64,000 bases of DNA from Pseudokineococcus lusitanus. Lineage in GTDB: Bacteria > Actinomycetota > Actinomycetes > Actinomycetales > Quadrisphaeraceae. The stretch's first letter is position 1, and every line of letters begins with the position of its first letter. Shown here in pieces: positions 35,624 to 43,921 of the stretch. The translations under genes were made by a program, and so were the position numbers. Under the pieces are notes generated by a model, which did not search any database, was not told the DNA's origin, and saw nothing but the letters and a program-made list of their open reading frames with translations. Where the stretch lies: assembly GCF_003751265.1 (NCBI RefSeq), contig NZ_RJKN01000003.1:62001-126000 (forward strand), written 5' to 3'.

Positions 35624-36472
35624 TCAGGCCAGCAGGTCCCCGACCACCTCGGAGCCCAGCCGGAGCACGAGGGCGCCGACGACGACGAGGAAGACGACGC
35701 GGACGAAGCGGCTCCCCTTCGCCACCGCCGTCCGCGCGCCGAGGTAGCCGCCCGCGACGTTGGCGACGGCCATGAGGAGGCCGAGGCCCCAGACGACGTG
35801 GCCCTGCGGCACGAAGACGAGCAGCGCGCCGAGGTTGGTCGCGACGTTGACGAGCTTCGCCGTCGCCGTCGCCCGGAGGAAGGCGAGGCCCACGACGCCG
35901 ACGAGCGCGAAGACGAGGAAGGTCCCCGTCCCGGGGCCGAGGAGTCCGTCGTAGCCGCCGATGGCGAGGCCCAGGGCCGCCGCGACGGCGACCTGCCGGC
36001 CGCCGTGGAGGCGCTGGTGCGACGTCTCCCCCAGGCGCGGCCGGGCCACGACGACGACGAGGACGACCAGCAGCGCCACGAGGACGAGCGGCGTCAGCGC
36101 CTCGCCGGGCAGCGAGGAGGCCAGGAGCGCGCCGACGGCGGCACCGCCGAGCGCGCCGACGACCATCGGCACCGCCACGGGCACGGGCGGCCGCTGCCCC
36201 GGCGGGGCGTGCCGGAGGAACGTGACGGCGCTCGTCGTCGTCCCCGCGATGCCGGCGAGCTTGTTGGTCGCGAGCGCCTGGACGGGCGAGAGGCCCGGCA
36301 CGAGCAGCAGCGCGGGCAGCTGGACGAGCCCTCCCCCGCCGACGACGGCGTCCACCCACCCCGCCGCCAGGGCGGCGAGGAGGAGGAGCAGGACGGTGCC
36401 GACGGTGAGGTCCGCCGGCAGCACGCCGCCGAGCGGGCCGCCGACGGCGAGGACCGCGGCGGGCGCGCTCAC
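35624..36472 (-). CDS. TauE/SafE family sulfite exporter-like protein
   Basis: A 282-residue membrane protein with about eight helices in two repeats: [20 protein letters not shown] with [15 protein letters not shown], and [21 protein letters not shown] with [18 protein letters not shown]. The duplicated G-x-G-P-G and NK/KLVN motifs define the family, which exports sulfite, sulfoacetate or similar organic anions. GTG 36472 overlaps the proS stop by four bases, an unusual pairing. Confidence 0.9.
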   Translation of the reverse strand: MSAPAAVLAVGGPLGGVLPADLTVGTVLLLLLAALAAGWVDAVVGGGGLVQLPALLLVPGLSPVQALATNKLAGIAGTTTSAVTFLRHAPPGQRPPVPVAVPMVVGALGGAAVGALLASSLPGEALTPLVLVALLVVLVVVVARPRLGETSHQRLHGGRQVAVAAALGLAIGGYDGLLGPGTGTFLVFALVGVVGLAFLRATATAKLVNVATNLGALLVFVPQGHVVWGLGLLMAVANVAGGYLGARTAVAKGSRFVRVVFLVVVGALVLRLGSEVVGDLLA

Positions 36473-38262
36473 CCGCCGCGGACGGCGGAGAGCACCGCGC
36501 CGGTCGTCGCCCCGCCCACCGGGAGGTCGGTGACCTCGCCCGTGCGGCGGTCGACGAGCTCGACGACGCCCTCGGCGAGCCGGCGGCCCACGCGCACGAC
36601 GTACGGCATGCCGAGCAGCTCGCTGTCCTTGAACTTCACGCCCGGGGAGACCTTGGGCCGGTCGTCGAGGAGCACGTCGAGCCCCGACGCGACGAGGTCG
36701 GACGACAGCTGCTCGGCGTAGGCGAAGACGTCGTCGCCCTTGCCGGCGGCGACGACGTGCACCTGGGCGGGCGCGACGGCGACGGGCCACACGAGGCCCT
36801 GCTCGTCCGCCCCGGCCTCGGCGACGGCGGCGAGCGCGCGGCTCACGCCGATGCCGTACGAGCCCATCGTCACGGTGACCTGCTTGCCGTTCTCGTCGAG
36901 CACGGTGAGCCCGAGCGCCTCGGCGTAGCGGCGCCCCAGGGCGAAGATGTGCCCCATCTCCATGCCGCGCGCGGCCTCGAGCGGCCCGGACCCGTCGGGG
37001 GCGGGGTCGCCCTCGCGCACCTCGGCGGCCTCGACGGTGCCGTCGGCGGCGAAGTCGCGGCCGGCGACGAGGTCGAGCACGTGGCGGCCCAGCGCGTCCG
37101 CGCCGGTGACCCAGCGGGTCCCGGTGACGACGCGCGGGTCGAGCAGGTAGCGGATGGTCCCCGCCGCGCGCTCGCCGTCCTCCCCGAGGGGCGCGTTCGG
37201 GCCGAGCACGCCCGGCCCGATGTAGCCCTTGGCCAGCTCCGGGTGCGCCGCGAAGTCCTCGGCGCCGAAGGGCTCGACGACGGCGGGCGCCAGCGAGGCC
37301 TCCAGCCGGGCCGTGTCGACGTCGCGGTCGCCGGGCACGCCGACGGCCAGCGGCTCGCGCCGGCCGTCCGGGTGGCGCAGGACGACGAGGACGTTCTTCA
37401 GCGTGTCGCCGGCCTCCCACGCGCGGTCGTCGCGCGGGAACGCCTCCTGCAGGTGGGCGACGAGCGACTCGATGGTCGGCGTCCCCGGCGTGTCCTCGAC
37501 GTGCGCGGCCGGGAGGCCCTCGAGCGGCTGCTCCGGGGGGACGACCGTCGTCACGGCCTCGACGTTGGCCGCGTACCCGCCGGGCGAGCGGACGTAGGTG
37601 TCCTCGCCGACGGGCGTGGGGTGGAGGAACTCCTCCGACCGCGAGCCGCCCATGGCGCCGGAGGTGGCGGACACGACGACGACCTCGAGGCCCAGGCGCG
37701 CGAAGACGCGGAGGTACGCCTCGCGCTGGCGGGCGTAGCTGCGCTCGAGCCCGGCGTCGTCGACGTCGAAGGAGTACGCGTCCTTCATGACGAACTCGCG
37801 GCCGCGCAGGAGGCCCGCGCGGGGCCGCGCCTCGTCGCGGTACTTCGTCTGCACCTGGTACGCGAGCAGGGGCAGGTCCTTGTACGAGGAGTACAGGTCC
37901 TTGACGAGGAGCGTGAACATCTCCTCGTGGGTGGGCGCGAGCAGGTAGTCGGCCTGCTTGCGGTCCTTGAGCCGGAAGATCCCGTCGCCGTACTCGGTCC
38001 AGCGGCCGGTGGCCTCGTAGGGCTCGCGCGGCAGCAGCGCCGGGAAGAGGACCTCCTGGCCGCCGACGGCGTCCATCTCCTCGCGGACGACCCGCTCGAC
38101 GTTGCGCAGCACCCGCAGGCCGAGCGGCAGCCACGTGTAGATGCCCGGCGCGGCCCGACGGATGTACCCCGCCCGCACGAGGAGCCGGTGGCTGACCACC
38201 TCGGCCTCGGCGGGGTCGTCCCGCAGGGTCCGCAGGAACAGGGACGTCATCCGCAGCAGCAC
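36469..38262 (-). CDS. proS: prolyl-tRNA synthetase
   Basis: A 597-residue bacterial-type ProRS. Class II motif 1 ([18 protein letters not shown]), motif 2 ([24 protein letters not shown]), motif 3 ([15 protein letters not shown]) and an anticodon-binding C-terminal domain are all visible, with the editing (INS) domain between motifs 2 and 3. GTG 38262 ([13 protein letters not shown]) is supported by TAGCCT ending six bases upstream, rather than ATG 38250. Confidence 0.96.
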   Translation of the reverse strand: MLLRMTSLFLRTLRDDPAEAEVVSHRLLVRAGYIRRAAPGIYTWLPLGLRVLRNVERVVREEMDAVGGQEVLFPALLPREPYEATGRWTEYGDGIFRLKDRKQADYLLAPTHEEMFTLLVKDLYSSYKDLPLLAYQVQTKYRDEARPRAGLLRGREFVMKDAYSFDVDDAGLERSYARQREAYLRVFARLGLEVVVVSATSGAMGGSRSEEFLHPTPVGEDTYVRSPGGYAANVEAVTTVVPPEQPLEGLPAAHVEDTPGTPTIESLVAHLQEAFPRDDRAWEAGDTLKNVLVVLRHPDGRREPLAVGVPGDRDVDTARLEASLAPAVVEPFGAEDFAAHPELAKGYIGPGVLGPNAPLGEDGERAAGTIRYLLDPRVVTGTRWVTGADALGRHVLDLVAGRDFAADGTVEAAEVREGDPAPDGSGPLEAARGMEMGHIFALGRRYAEALGLTVLDENGKQVTVTMGSYGIGVSRALAAVAEAGADEQGLVWPVAVAPAQVHVVAAGKGDDVFAYAEQLSSDLVASGLDVLLDDRPKVSPGVKFKDSELLGMPYVVRVGRRLAEGVVELVDRRTGEVTDLPVGGATTGAVLSAVRGG

Positions 38263-38268
38263 GCCGCG

Positions 38269-38274
38269 AGGCTA
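38269..38274 (-). promoter_or_regulatory. leaderless -10 box of proS
   Basis: TAGCCT on the minus strand, six bases before GTG 38262; supports the longer proS start. Confidence 0.55.
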
Positions 38275-38310
38275 CTGGCCCCGTGCGACGGCCCGGGCGG
38301 CACCGACGCG

Positions 38311-38350
38311 CCGCGGGCGCCGTCCCTGCGGGAGGGACGACGCCCGCGGG
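38311..38350 (-). terminator. terminator-like hairpin after the alcohol dehydrogenase
   Basis: CCGCGGGCG...CGTCCCT against AGGGACG...CGCCCGCGG around a short loop, 27 bases after the dehydrogenase stop. Confidence 0.7.
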
Positions 38351-38376
38351 CCGGCCCGGCGGCCGACCGCCGTCGG

Positions 38377-39411
38377 TCAGGGCACGAGGATCGCGCGCCC
38401 GCGCACCCTCCCGGCGTCGAGGTCGGCGACCGCGGTGGCGAAGTCGTCGAGCGCGTACCGCGTCGTGTGCAGGGTCACCGCGCCCCGGGCCGCGAGGACC
38501 ATGAGCTCGGTGAGGTCGGTGTAGGAGCCCACGAGGTTGCCGACGAAGCTGATCTCCGTCGAGATGATGTCGATCGTCGGGACGTCGATGTTCTCCCCGT
38601 AGCCGACGACGAGGTAGTCGCCGGCGCGGCGCAGCATCCGCACCCCCTCGGCCGTGGCGCCGCCCTCGCCGACGAAGTCCACGACCACCTCGGCGCCGTG
38701 GCCGCCCGTGAGCTCGAGGACCTGCTCGACCTGCGTGCCGTCGGCGACGACGCCGTGGTGCGCGCCCATCTGCACGGCCAGCTCGACGGCGGCCGGGTTG
38801 CGGTCGACGACCACGACCTCCGCCGCCGTCATGGCCGCCAGCACCTGGACGCCGATGTGCCCGAGGCCGCCGGCCCCGATGACGACGCACCGGTCCCCCG
38901 GGCGGAGCCGCCGGGCCGCCTTGGCGCACGCGTGGTACGCCGTCAGACCGGCGTCGGCCAGCGCCGCGACGCCCGCCGGCTCGAGGCTGTCGGCGATCTT
39001 CACGACGCTCCGCGCCGTCGTCAGCAGCTTCTCCGCGTAGCCGCCGTTCGTGTCGATGCCGGGGAAATGGCTGCTCTCGCAGTGCACGTCGTCGCCGGAC
39101 CGGCACGCCCGGCAGAGCCCGCACGTCATGAGCGGGTGGAGGATGACCTTGTCGCCCTCCTGGACGTTCGTCACGGCGGAGCCGACGGCCTCGACCCAGC
39201 CCGCGTTCTCGTGGCCGATCGTGTACGGCAGCGAGACACCGGACTTCGCCTCCCACTGCCCCTCGAGGATGTGGAGGTCGGTCCGGCACACCCCCGCCCC
39301 GCCGACCCGGACGACGACGTCGAGCGGGCCCGTCGGCTCGGGCGCCGGGACCTCCGTCATCTCGAGCGGCCGGTGGTAGCCGACGACCTGGACTGCGCGC
39401 ATGGTGCTCAC
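38377..39411 (-). CDS. zinc-dependent NAD alcohol dehydrogenase
   Basis: A 344-residue medium-chain dehydrogenase. Catalytic zinc ligands: Cys in GAGVCRTDLHI and HE of IGHENAGWV. Structural zinc cysteines are in TCGLCRACRSGDDVHC, and the NAD site is VIGAGGLGHIGVQVLAA. GTG 39411 has AGGAGG eight bases upstream. Close relatives lie next to propane/alcohol oxidation genes in actinobacteria and oxidise secondary or primary alcohols. Downstream of the DUF59 and amidohydrolase genes, it completes that accessory set. Confidence 0.93.
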   Translation of the reverse strand: MSTMRAVQVVGYHRPLEMTEVPAPEPTGPLDVVVRVGGAGVCRTDLHILEGQWEAKSGVSLPYTIGHENAGWVEAVGSAVTNVQEGDKVILHPLMTCGLCRACRSGDDVHCESSHFPGIDTNGGYAEKLLTTARSVVKIADSLEPAGVAALADAGLTAYHACAKAARRLRPGDRCVVIGAGGLGHIGVQVLAAMTAAEVVVVDRNPAAVELAVQMGAHHGVVADGTQVEQVLELTGGHGAEVVVDFVGEGGATAEGVRMLRRAGDYLVVGYGENIDVPTIDIISTEISFVGNLVGSYTDLTELMVLAARGAVTLHTTRYALDDFATAVADLDAGRVRGRAILVP

Positions 39412-39469
39412 CGCGGGGGCCTCCTGGGGCGGGGTGCTGGTGCTGGGGTGGTGGGGCGGGCGAGGGGGC

Positions 39470-40267
39470 TCAGCCGCCCACGGGCGTGATCATGAGGAGC
39501 CGGGCGCCGGCCGGCACGTCGGCGGCCTCGGCGCCCTCCGGCCGGTCCACCTGGTCCTCGCCCGACCCGGGGTAGCGGGTGCGGAGCAGGCCCCGGCAGA
39601 AGTGGGCGTTGCCGTCGACGGAGATCCGCGTGGAGCGGGCCCGCCGGAGCCGCAGCGGCACCTCGTCGGCGGGGAAGCCCCGCCCGGTGTGGTCGACGAG
39701 GACGAGCGCGCCGTCGTCGGCCGGCAGCCCGAGGGCGGCCCGCCGGCGCAGGAGGGCGTCGCGCTCGCGCCCGGGGGCGAGGTCGCCGAGCACGACGCCG
39801 CCGGCGGCCCCCTCGGGCTCGTCGGGGTGCGCACGGAGCCACCCGGTGAGGCACCGCTCGGCCGCGGCCGTGTGCGCCTTGCGCCGGAAGGTCTCCCGCA
39901 GCTCCTCGAGGTCGGTCTCCGCCTCGTGCCCGAAGGTGCCGCGGTACCCCGCGTCCGCGGCGAGGCCACGGTTGACGAGGTCGGAGTCGTGGTGGTCGTC
40001 CAGCTCGACGACCACCCGGCCCGTCCAGGGGAGCGCCGTCAGCGCGTCCTTGGCGTCCGAGGCCATGAGGTAGGCGAAGTTCGGCGAGCAGAAGGACGTC
40101 GGCAGGCGCAGGTGCACCCGCAGCTCCTCGTCGTCGAGCGCCACCGACCGGACGAAGCCCAGGTCGGTGATGGGCTCGTCGAGCTCGGGGTCGAGGACCG
40201 TGCCGAGCGCCGCCCGGACCTGCTCGGCGCGCCCGTGCGCCGTCGGGCGCTCCAGCGTGGCCGTCAT
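39470..40267 (-). CDS. MIP18/DUF59-domain protein of monooxygenase-accessory type
   Basis: A 265-residue protein. Residues ~15-100 are a MIP18/DUF59 metal-sulfur-cluster assembly-like domain (VRAALGTVLDPELDEPITDLGFV, LPTSFCSPNFAYLM with a Cys). The remaining ~160 residues are a family-specific extension (GTFGHEAETDLEELRETFRRKAH; HFCRGLLRTRYPG). This two-part form goes with propane-type diiron monooxygenase clusters, where it is thought to help the metalloenzyme. It shares one base with the amidohydrolase stop. Confidence 0.82.
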   Translation of the reverse strand: MTATLERPTAHGRAEQVRAALGTVLDPELDEPITDLGFVRSVALDDEELRVHLRLPTSFCSPNFAYLMASDAKDALTALPWTGRVVVELDDHHDSDLVNRGLAADAGYRGTFGHEAETDLEELRETFRRKAHTAAAERCLTGWLRAHPDEPEGAAGGVVLGDLAPGRERDALLRRRAALGLPADDGALVLVDHTGRGFPADEVPLRLRRARSTRISVDGNAHFCRGLLRTRYPGSGEDQVDRPEGAEAADVPAGARLLMITPVGG

Positions 40268-41292
40268 CACGCCACCGCCACGGCCTGGGGCTCCGCCGCG
40301 GCCGGCGGGTGCGCCACCTGGAGGTGCTCGGGCACGGGGATGTCGTAGAGGGCGGCGGCGTTGAGGCCGAGCACCTTCTTCTTCTGGTCCGTCGTCAGCG
40401 GCGCGTACTCGGTCATGTCCTCGGGGATCTGGAAGTCCACGAAGCGCTCGACCAGCCAGCGCGGCGTCCACAGCGCGTAGTCGCTGGAGAAGAAGACGCG
40501 GTTCTCGTCGAGCCAGTAGAAGAGCTCGCCGATGATCTGCGCGAAGTAGCGCGGGCGGGTGTGGATGAACGGCAGCGCGACGGCGAGGCCGGCGTAGACG
40601 TTGGGCTCCTGCGTGGCGATCCAGCAGAAGTCCTCGAGCCGCGGCAGCCCGCAGTGCTCGACGACGAAGTTGAGGTCGGTGAAGTCGGTCGCCGCGTGGT
40701 CGACGTCGGCGACGTCGAAGGCGTCGCGGTCCAGCGGCCGGATCGTGGGGCCCTTGTGGACGTGGATGTTCTTGATGCCGAGCTCGCGGCACAGCTCGAG
40801 GTACCGGTAGGACCACGGGTCGTCGAGCCGCCAGCCGCGCGAGTCCCCGTGCCAGTCGGCGGTGTAGAGCTTGACGCCCTTGAGGCCGAAGCGCTCGGAC
40901 GCCTCGCGCAGGCCGTCGAGGCCCCGCTCGCCGTCGCGCGGGTCGAAGTAGTGGTTGTAGGTCAGCTTGTCGGGGTGCGCCGCGGCGAGCGCCGACGCCT
41001 CCTCCGTCTGCCCGAAGCCCGTGCGGTAGAACTCCGCGAGCCGGGCGGGCTGGAAGATCGCGTGGTCGACGTACCCGTCCTCGAAGAGGTCCTTCATGAG
41101 GCGGTCGCCGCCCTGGTACAGGTACTCCTCGTACGACCAGTGCTCGGACTCCGGGCTGAGGTTGCGGTGGTAGTCGAAGAAGCAGTCGATGAACTGCTTG
41201 CCGTGGACGTTCCGCCGGTTCTCGACCCGGGCGTCCCACAGGGCCACGTGCGCGTCGAGCACGAAGTAGTCGACGCCGTCCTTGCTGTACAT
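40267..41292 (-). CDS. amidohydrolase-2 family protein of monooxygenase-cluster type
   Basis: A 341-residue TIM-barrel metal hydrolase. Landmarks: VDYFVLDAHVALWDA at the first strand, GLKGVKLYTADWHGDSRGW, LGIKNIHVHKGPTIRPLD, NFVVEHCGLPRLEDFCW and VFFSSDYALWTPRW with the late metal Asp. The first-strand pattern is DAHVALWD instead of the classic HxH, as I recall for this subgroup found beside propane monooxygenase genes. Function is unproven. GGAAGG lies seven bases before ATG 41292. Confidence 0.85.
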   Translation of the reverse strand: MYSKDGVDYFVLDAHVALWDARVENRRNVHGKQFIDCFFDYHRNLSPESEHWSYEEYLYQGGDRLMKDLFEDGYVDHAIFQPARLAEFYRTGFGQTEEASALAAAHPDKLTYNHYFDPRDGERGLDGLREASERFGLKGVKLYTADWHGDSRGWRLDDPWSYRYLELCRELGIKNIHVHKGPTIRPLDRDAFDVADVDHAATDFTDLNFVVEHCGLPRLEDFCWIATQEPNVYAGLAVALPFIHTRPRYFAQIIGELFYWLDENRVFFSSDYALWTPRWLVERFVDFQIPEDMTEYAPLTTDQKKKVLGLNAAALYDIPVPEHLQVAHPPAAAEPQAVAVA

Positions 41293-41369
41293 GGTTCAGC
41301 CTTCCCATCGCCGGTGACGGTGCTGTGCGAGGAGGGTCCGCCCGCGCCGCGGGACCGGGCAAGGGGGTC

Positions 41370-41390
41370 GGTGTCTCACTTCGAGACACC
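41370..41390. promoter_or_regulatory. inverted-repeat operator in the divergent promoter region
   Basis: Perfect 8-bp arms GGTGTCTC and GAGACACC with spacer ACTTC, located between the amidohydrolase (78 bases away) and the regulator (44 bases away). Size and placement fit a Fis-type regulator dimer site. Confidence 0.65.
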
Positions 41391-41433
41391 TCCCCCGGAG
41401 GGCCCTACCGTGGGGGCCGCGGAGGTGGTGCCC

Positions 41434-42894
41434 GTGGGCGAGGAGGCCCGACGTGGCGGTGAGCAGGCCCCGGGCGGCTCGCCCGCGGTGCCCGACCGGG
41501 TGGCGGCGTCCTGGCGGCGCAGCGCCGACTACGGCGTCGCGGCGCGCGACGCCACCCCCGTCTTCGCGGGCACCGCGCGCGAGGGCTCGCTGTTCTCCAC
41601 GTGCGGGCGCGAGGTGCTGGCGGACCTGCACCGCACCCTCGTCGACGAGCCGCTGGGGCTCGTGCTGACCGACGCGGACGGCCTCGTCCTCGACCGGCTC
41701 AGCGGGGACACCTCGCTGCTGCGCTCTCTGGACGCCGTCCACCTGGCGCCGGGCTTCGCGTTCTCCGAGCGCGAGGCCGGCACGAGCGGCCTCGGGCTCG
41801 CGCTGGCGGACCGGCTGCCCGCCCTCGTCCGCGCGTCGCAGCACTACAGCGCCGACCTCACGGCCTACACGTGCGCGGCCGTGCCCGTGCTCGACCCCCT
41901 GACGGGCCGGCTCGAGGGCAGCGTCAACATCACGACGTGGTCGGCGTCGTCCGGCCAGCTCCTGCTGGCGCTGGCCCAGTCGGCCGCGAGCGCCACGGGC
42001 GCGCTCATGCTGGCCCGCTCCCGGGGCCGCTCGGCGCGCCCCGCGCCCCGCGGGGAGGTCTTCCGGGTCCTCGCCCCGCGACCCGAGCCCGGGGCGGGCA
42101 CGGTGACGGCGCTGTCGGCCGCGTGGACGGACGCCGTGGCGGCGGCCGAGGCCGCGGTCCGCGCCGGCCGGCTCACGGCCGCCGTCGGCGAGCCGGGCTC
42201 GGGCCGCGCGACGCTGCTCGCGCAGGCGCTGCGCCGCGCCCACCCGCGCGACCGCGTCCTCGACGTCCGGCCGCCCGCCCCCGAGGACGTCGACGCCTGG
42301 CTCGGGCTGTGGGCGCCCGAGGCGGCCAAGCCGGCGACGACGGTGGTGCTGCGCGACGTCGACGCCCTCTCCGTCGCCACGGCCGACCGGGTGCGCGACG
42401 TGCTCGCGGGCGGGGGCGGCCCGGCGCCCCGCGTCGTCGTCACCGCCGAGGACCTCGGGGACGTGGCGCCCCCGCTGGCCCGGCTCGTCGCCTCGGTCGT
42501 GCGCGTCGCACCGCTGCGGGAGCGACCGGACGACGTCCTGCCGCTGGCCGCCCACGCCGCCCGCCGCGCCCGCGGCCGCGAGGTCGACCTCACCCCCGCC
42601 GCCGCCCGCGCCCTCGCCGGGCACGCCTGGCCGGGCGGCGTCGAGCAGCTGCAGCGCGTCGTGCGCCGGGCGGCCTCCCTGGCCGACCGGGTGGACGTCG
42701 GCCAGCTCCCGCCCGAGGTGCTCACGGGCGCGGGCCGCTCCCTCACCCGGCTCGAGCGCGTCGAGCGGGACGAGATCGTCCGCGTGCTGACCCGACCCGG
42801 CACGACCGTGGTCGGGGCGGCCCGGGAGCTCGGCCTCTCGCGGGCGACGCTCTACCGCCGGATCGCCCACCTGGGCCTCGAGGTGCCCCGGTGA
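41434..42894 (+). CDS. GAF-AAA-like-Fis transcriptional regulator (AcoR/MimR type)
   Basis: A 486-residue regulator. The start PAVPDRVAASWRRSADYGV and residues ~50-190 are the GAF sensory region of AcoR-like activators (FSEREAGTSGLGLAL, TAYTCAAVPVLDPLTGRLEGSVNIT). Residues ~220-400 look like a shrunken AAA domain with P-loop-like GEPGSGRATLL, but the sigma-54 contact motif GAFTGA is not seen. The end is a Fis-type HTH (VVGAARELGLSRATLYRRIAHLGL). GTG 41434 has GGAGG eight bases upstream. It likely controls the divergent amidohydrolase-DUF59-dehydrogenase genes through the palindrome at 41370. Confidence 0.82.
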   Translation: MGEEARRGGEQAPGGSPAVPDRVAASWRRSADYGVAARDATPVFAGTAREGSLFSTCGREVLADLHRTLVDEPLGLVLTDADGLVLDRLSGDTSLLRSLDAVHLAPGFAFSEREAGTSGLGLALADRLPALVRASQHYSADLTAYTCAAVPVLDPLTGRLEGSVNITTWSASSGQLLLALAQSAASATGALMLARSRGRSARPAPRGEVFRVLAPRPEPGAGTVTALSAAWTDAVAAAEAAVRAGRLTAAVGEPGSGRATLLAQALRRAHPRDRVLDVRPPAPEDVDAWLGLWAPEAAKPATTVVLRDVDALSVATADRVRDVLAGGGGPAPRVVVTAEDLGDVAPPLARLVASVVRVAPLRERPDDVLPLAAHAARRARGREVDLTPAAARALAGHAWPGGVEQLQRVVRRAASLADRVDVGQLPPEVLTGAGRSLTRLERVERDEIVRVLTRPGTTVVGAARELGLSRATLYRRIAHLGLEVPR

Positions 42895-42929
42895 CGGGCG
42901 CGGGCACGGGGCGACGACGGCCGGGCGCC

Positions 42930-42935
42930 TAGGCT
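42930..42935 (+). promoter_or_regulatory. leaderless -10 box of the aldo/keto reductase
   Basis: TAGGCT followed by seven bases and ATG 42943. Confidence 0.6.
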
Positions 42936-42942
42936 CCGCCGG

Positions 42943-43908
42943 ATGACCGACGTCGTCCTCGGCACCGCCCACCTCTTCGGCCTGGCGGACGCGCCGACCT
43001 CCGAGCGCCTGCTCCACGACGCGTGGGACCTCGGGGTGCGCCGCTACGACACCGCGCCGCTCTACGGCGGCGGCCGGTCCGAGCCCGCCGTCGGGGCCCT
43101 GCTCGCCGACCGCCGCGCGGCGGTGCGCTCCCTGACGACCAAGGTGGGCCTGCTCCCCCGCACGGGCCCGCGCTCGCCCGCGCACCTCGCCGGCGGCGTC
43201 GCCCGGCGCGTGCTCCCGGCGCCCGTGCTGGGCCGGGCCCGCGACGTCGTCGGGCGGGCGCTCGGCCGGGGCACGGGAGCGGCCGACGGCACCGGCCCGA
43301 CCGGGCGCTTCGCCCCCGACGCGGTGCGGGCCTCGGTCGAGGAGTCGCTGCGCCGGCTCGGCGGCCGCGTGGACCGCCTGCTGCTGCACGAGGTCTCGCC
43401 CGGCGACGTCGACGACGAGCTGCTGGGCGCGCTGCGGCGCCTCGTCGACGCGGGCGACGTCGGCGCGGTCGGCGTCGCGACGCAGAACCACCTGACCCGG
43501 CCGGCGCTGGACCGCGGCGCGGGCCTGCTCACGGTCGCCCACGTCGCCGTCGGGCCGCTCTCGCCGCCCGTCGACGTCCCCCCGGGCGTCCTCGTCGTCG
43601 GGCACGGCCTCCTCGGCGGGGGCGGCTCGCACCTCGCCGCGCTGCGGGAGGCCCTCGCCGGGCCGGGCGCCGGCACGGCGTGGGACACCGCCGTCGCCGG
43701 CACCCCCTTCGCCGGGCCCGACGGGCTCCCCGCGGCGCTGCTGGCCCGCGGCGCCGCGCTCGGCCTCGCCGAGGTGCTCGTGGCGACGACGCGCCCGGCC
43801 CGGCTGGCTCGCACCGTGGCCCTCGCGCGCGGCGAGGAGCCGCTGCCGCCGGCCGCCCTGGCCGTGCTCGAGCACGTGGCCCGGGGGCTGCCCGCCCCCC
43901 GCGGCTGA
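42943..43908 (+). CDS. aldo/keto reductase
   Basis: A 321-residue aldo/keto reductase. The catalytic tetrad is visible as D36 and Y41 (RRYDTAPLYGGGRSE), K67 (TTKVGLL) and H149 (LLLHEVSPGD). It reduces carbonyls with NAD(P)H; the closest-looking relatives are the D-threo-aldose dehydrogenase-like branch. TAGGCT (42930-42935) ends seven bases before ATG 42943, so it has its own leaderless promoter. Confidence 0.9.
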   Translation: MTDVVLGTAHLFGLADAPTSERLLHDAWDLGVRRYDTAPLYGGGRSEPAVGALLADRRAAVRSLTTKVGLLPRTGPRSPAHLAGGVARRVLPAPVLGRARDVVGRALGRGTGAADGTGPTGRFAPDAVRASVEESLRRLGGRVDRLLLHEVSPGDVDDELLGALRRLVDAGDVGAVGVATQNHLTRPALDRGAGLLTVAHVAVGPLSPPVDVPPGVLVVGHGLLGGGGSHLAALREALAGPGAGTAWDTAVAGTPFAGPDGLPAALLARGAALGLAEVLVATTRPARLARTVALARGEEPLPPAALAVLEHVARGLPAPRG

Positions 43909-43921
43909 CCCGCGGCGGGGC

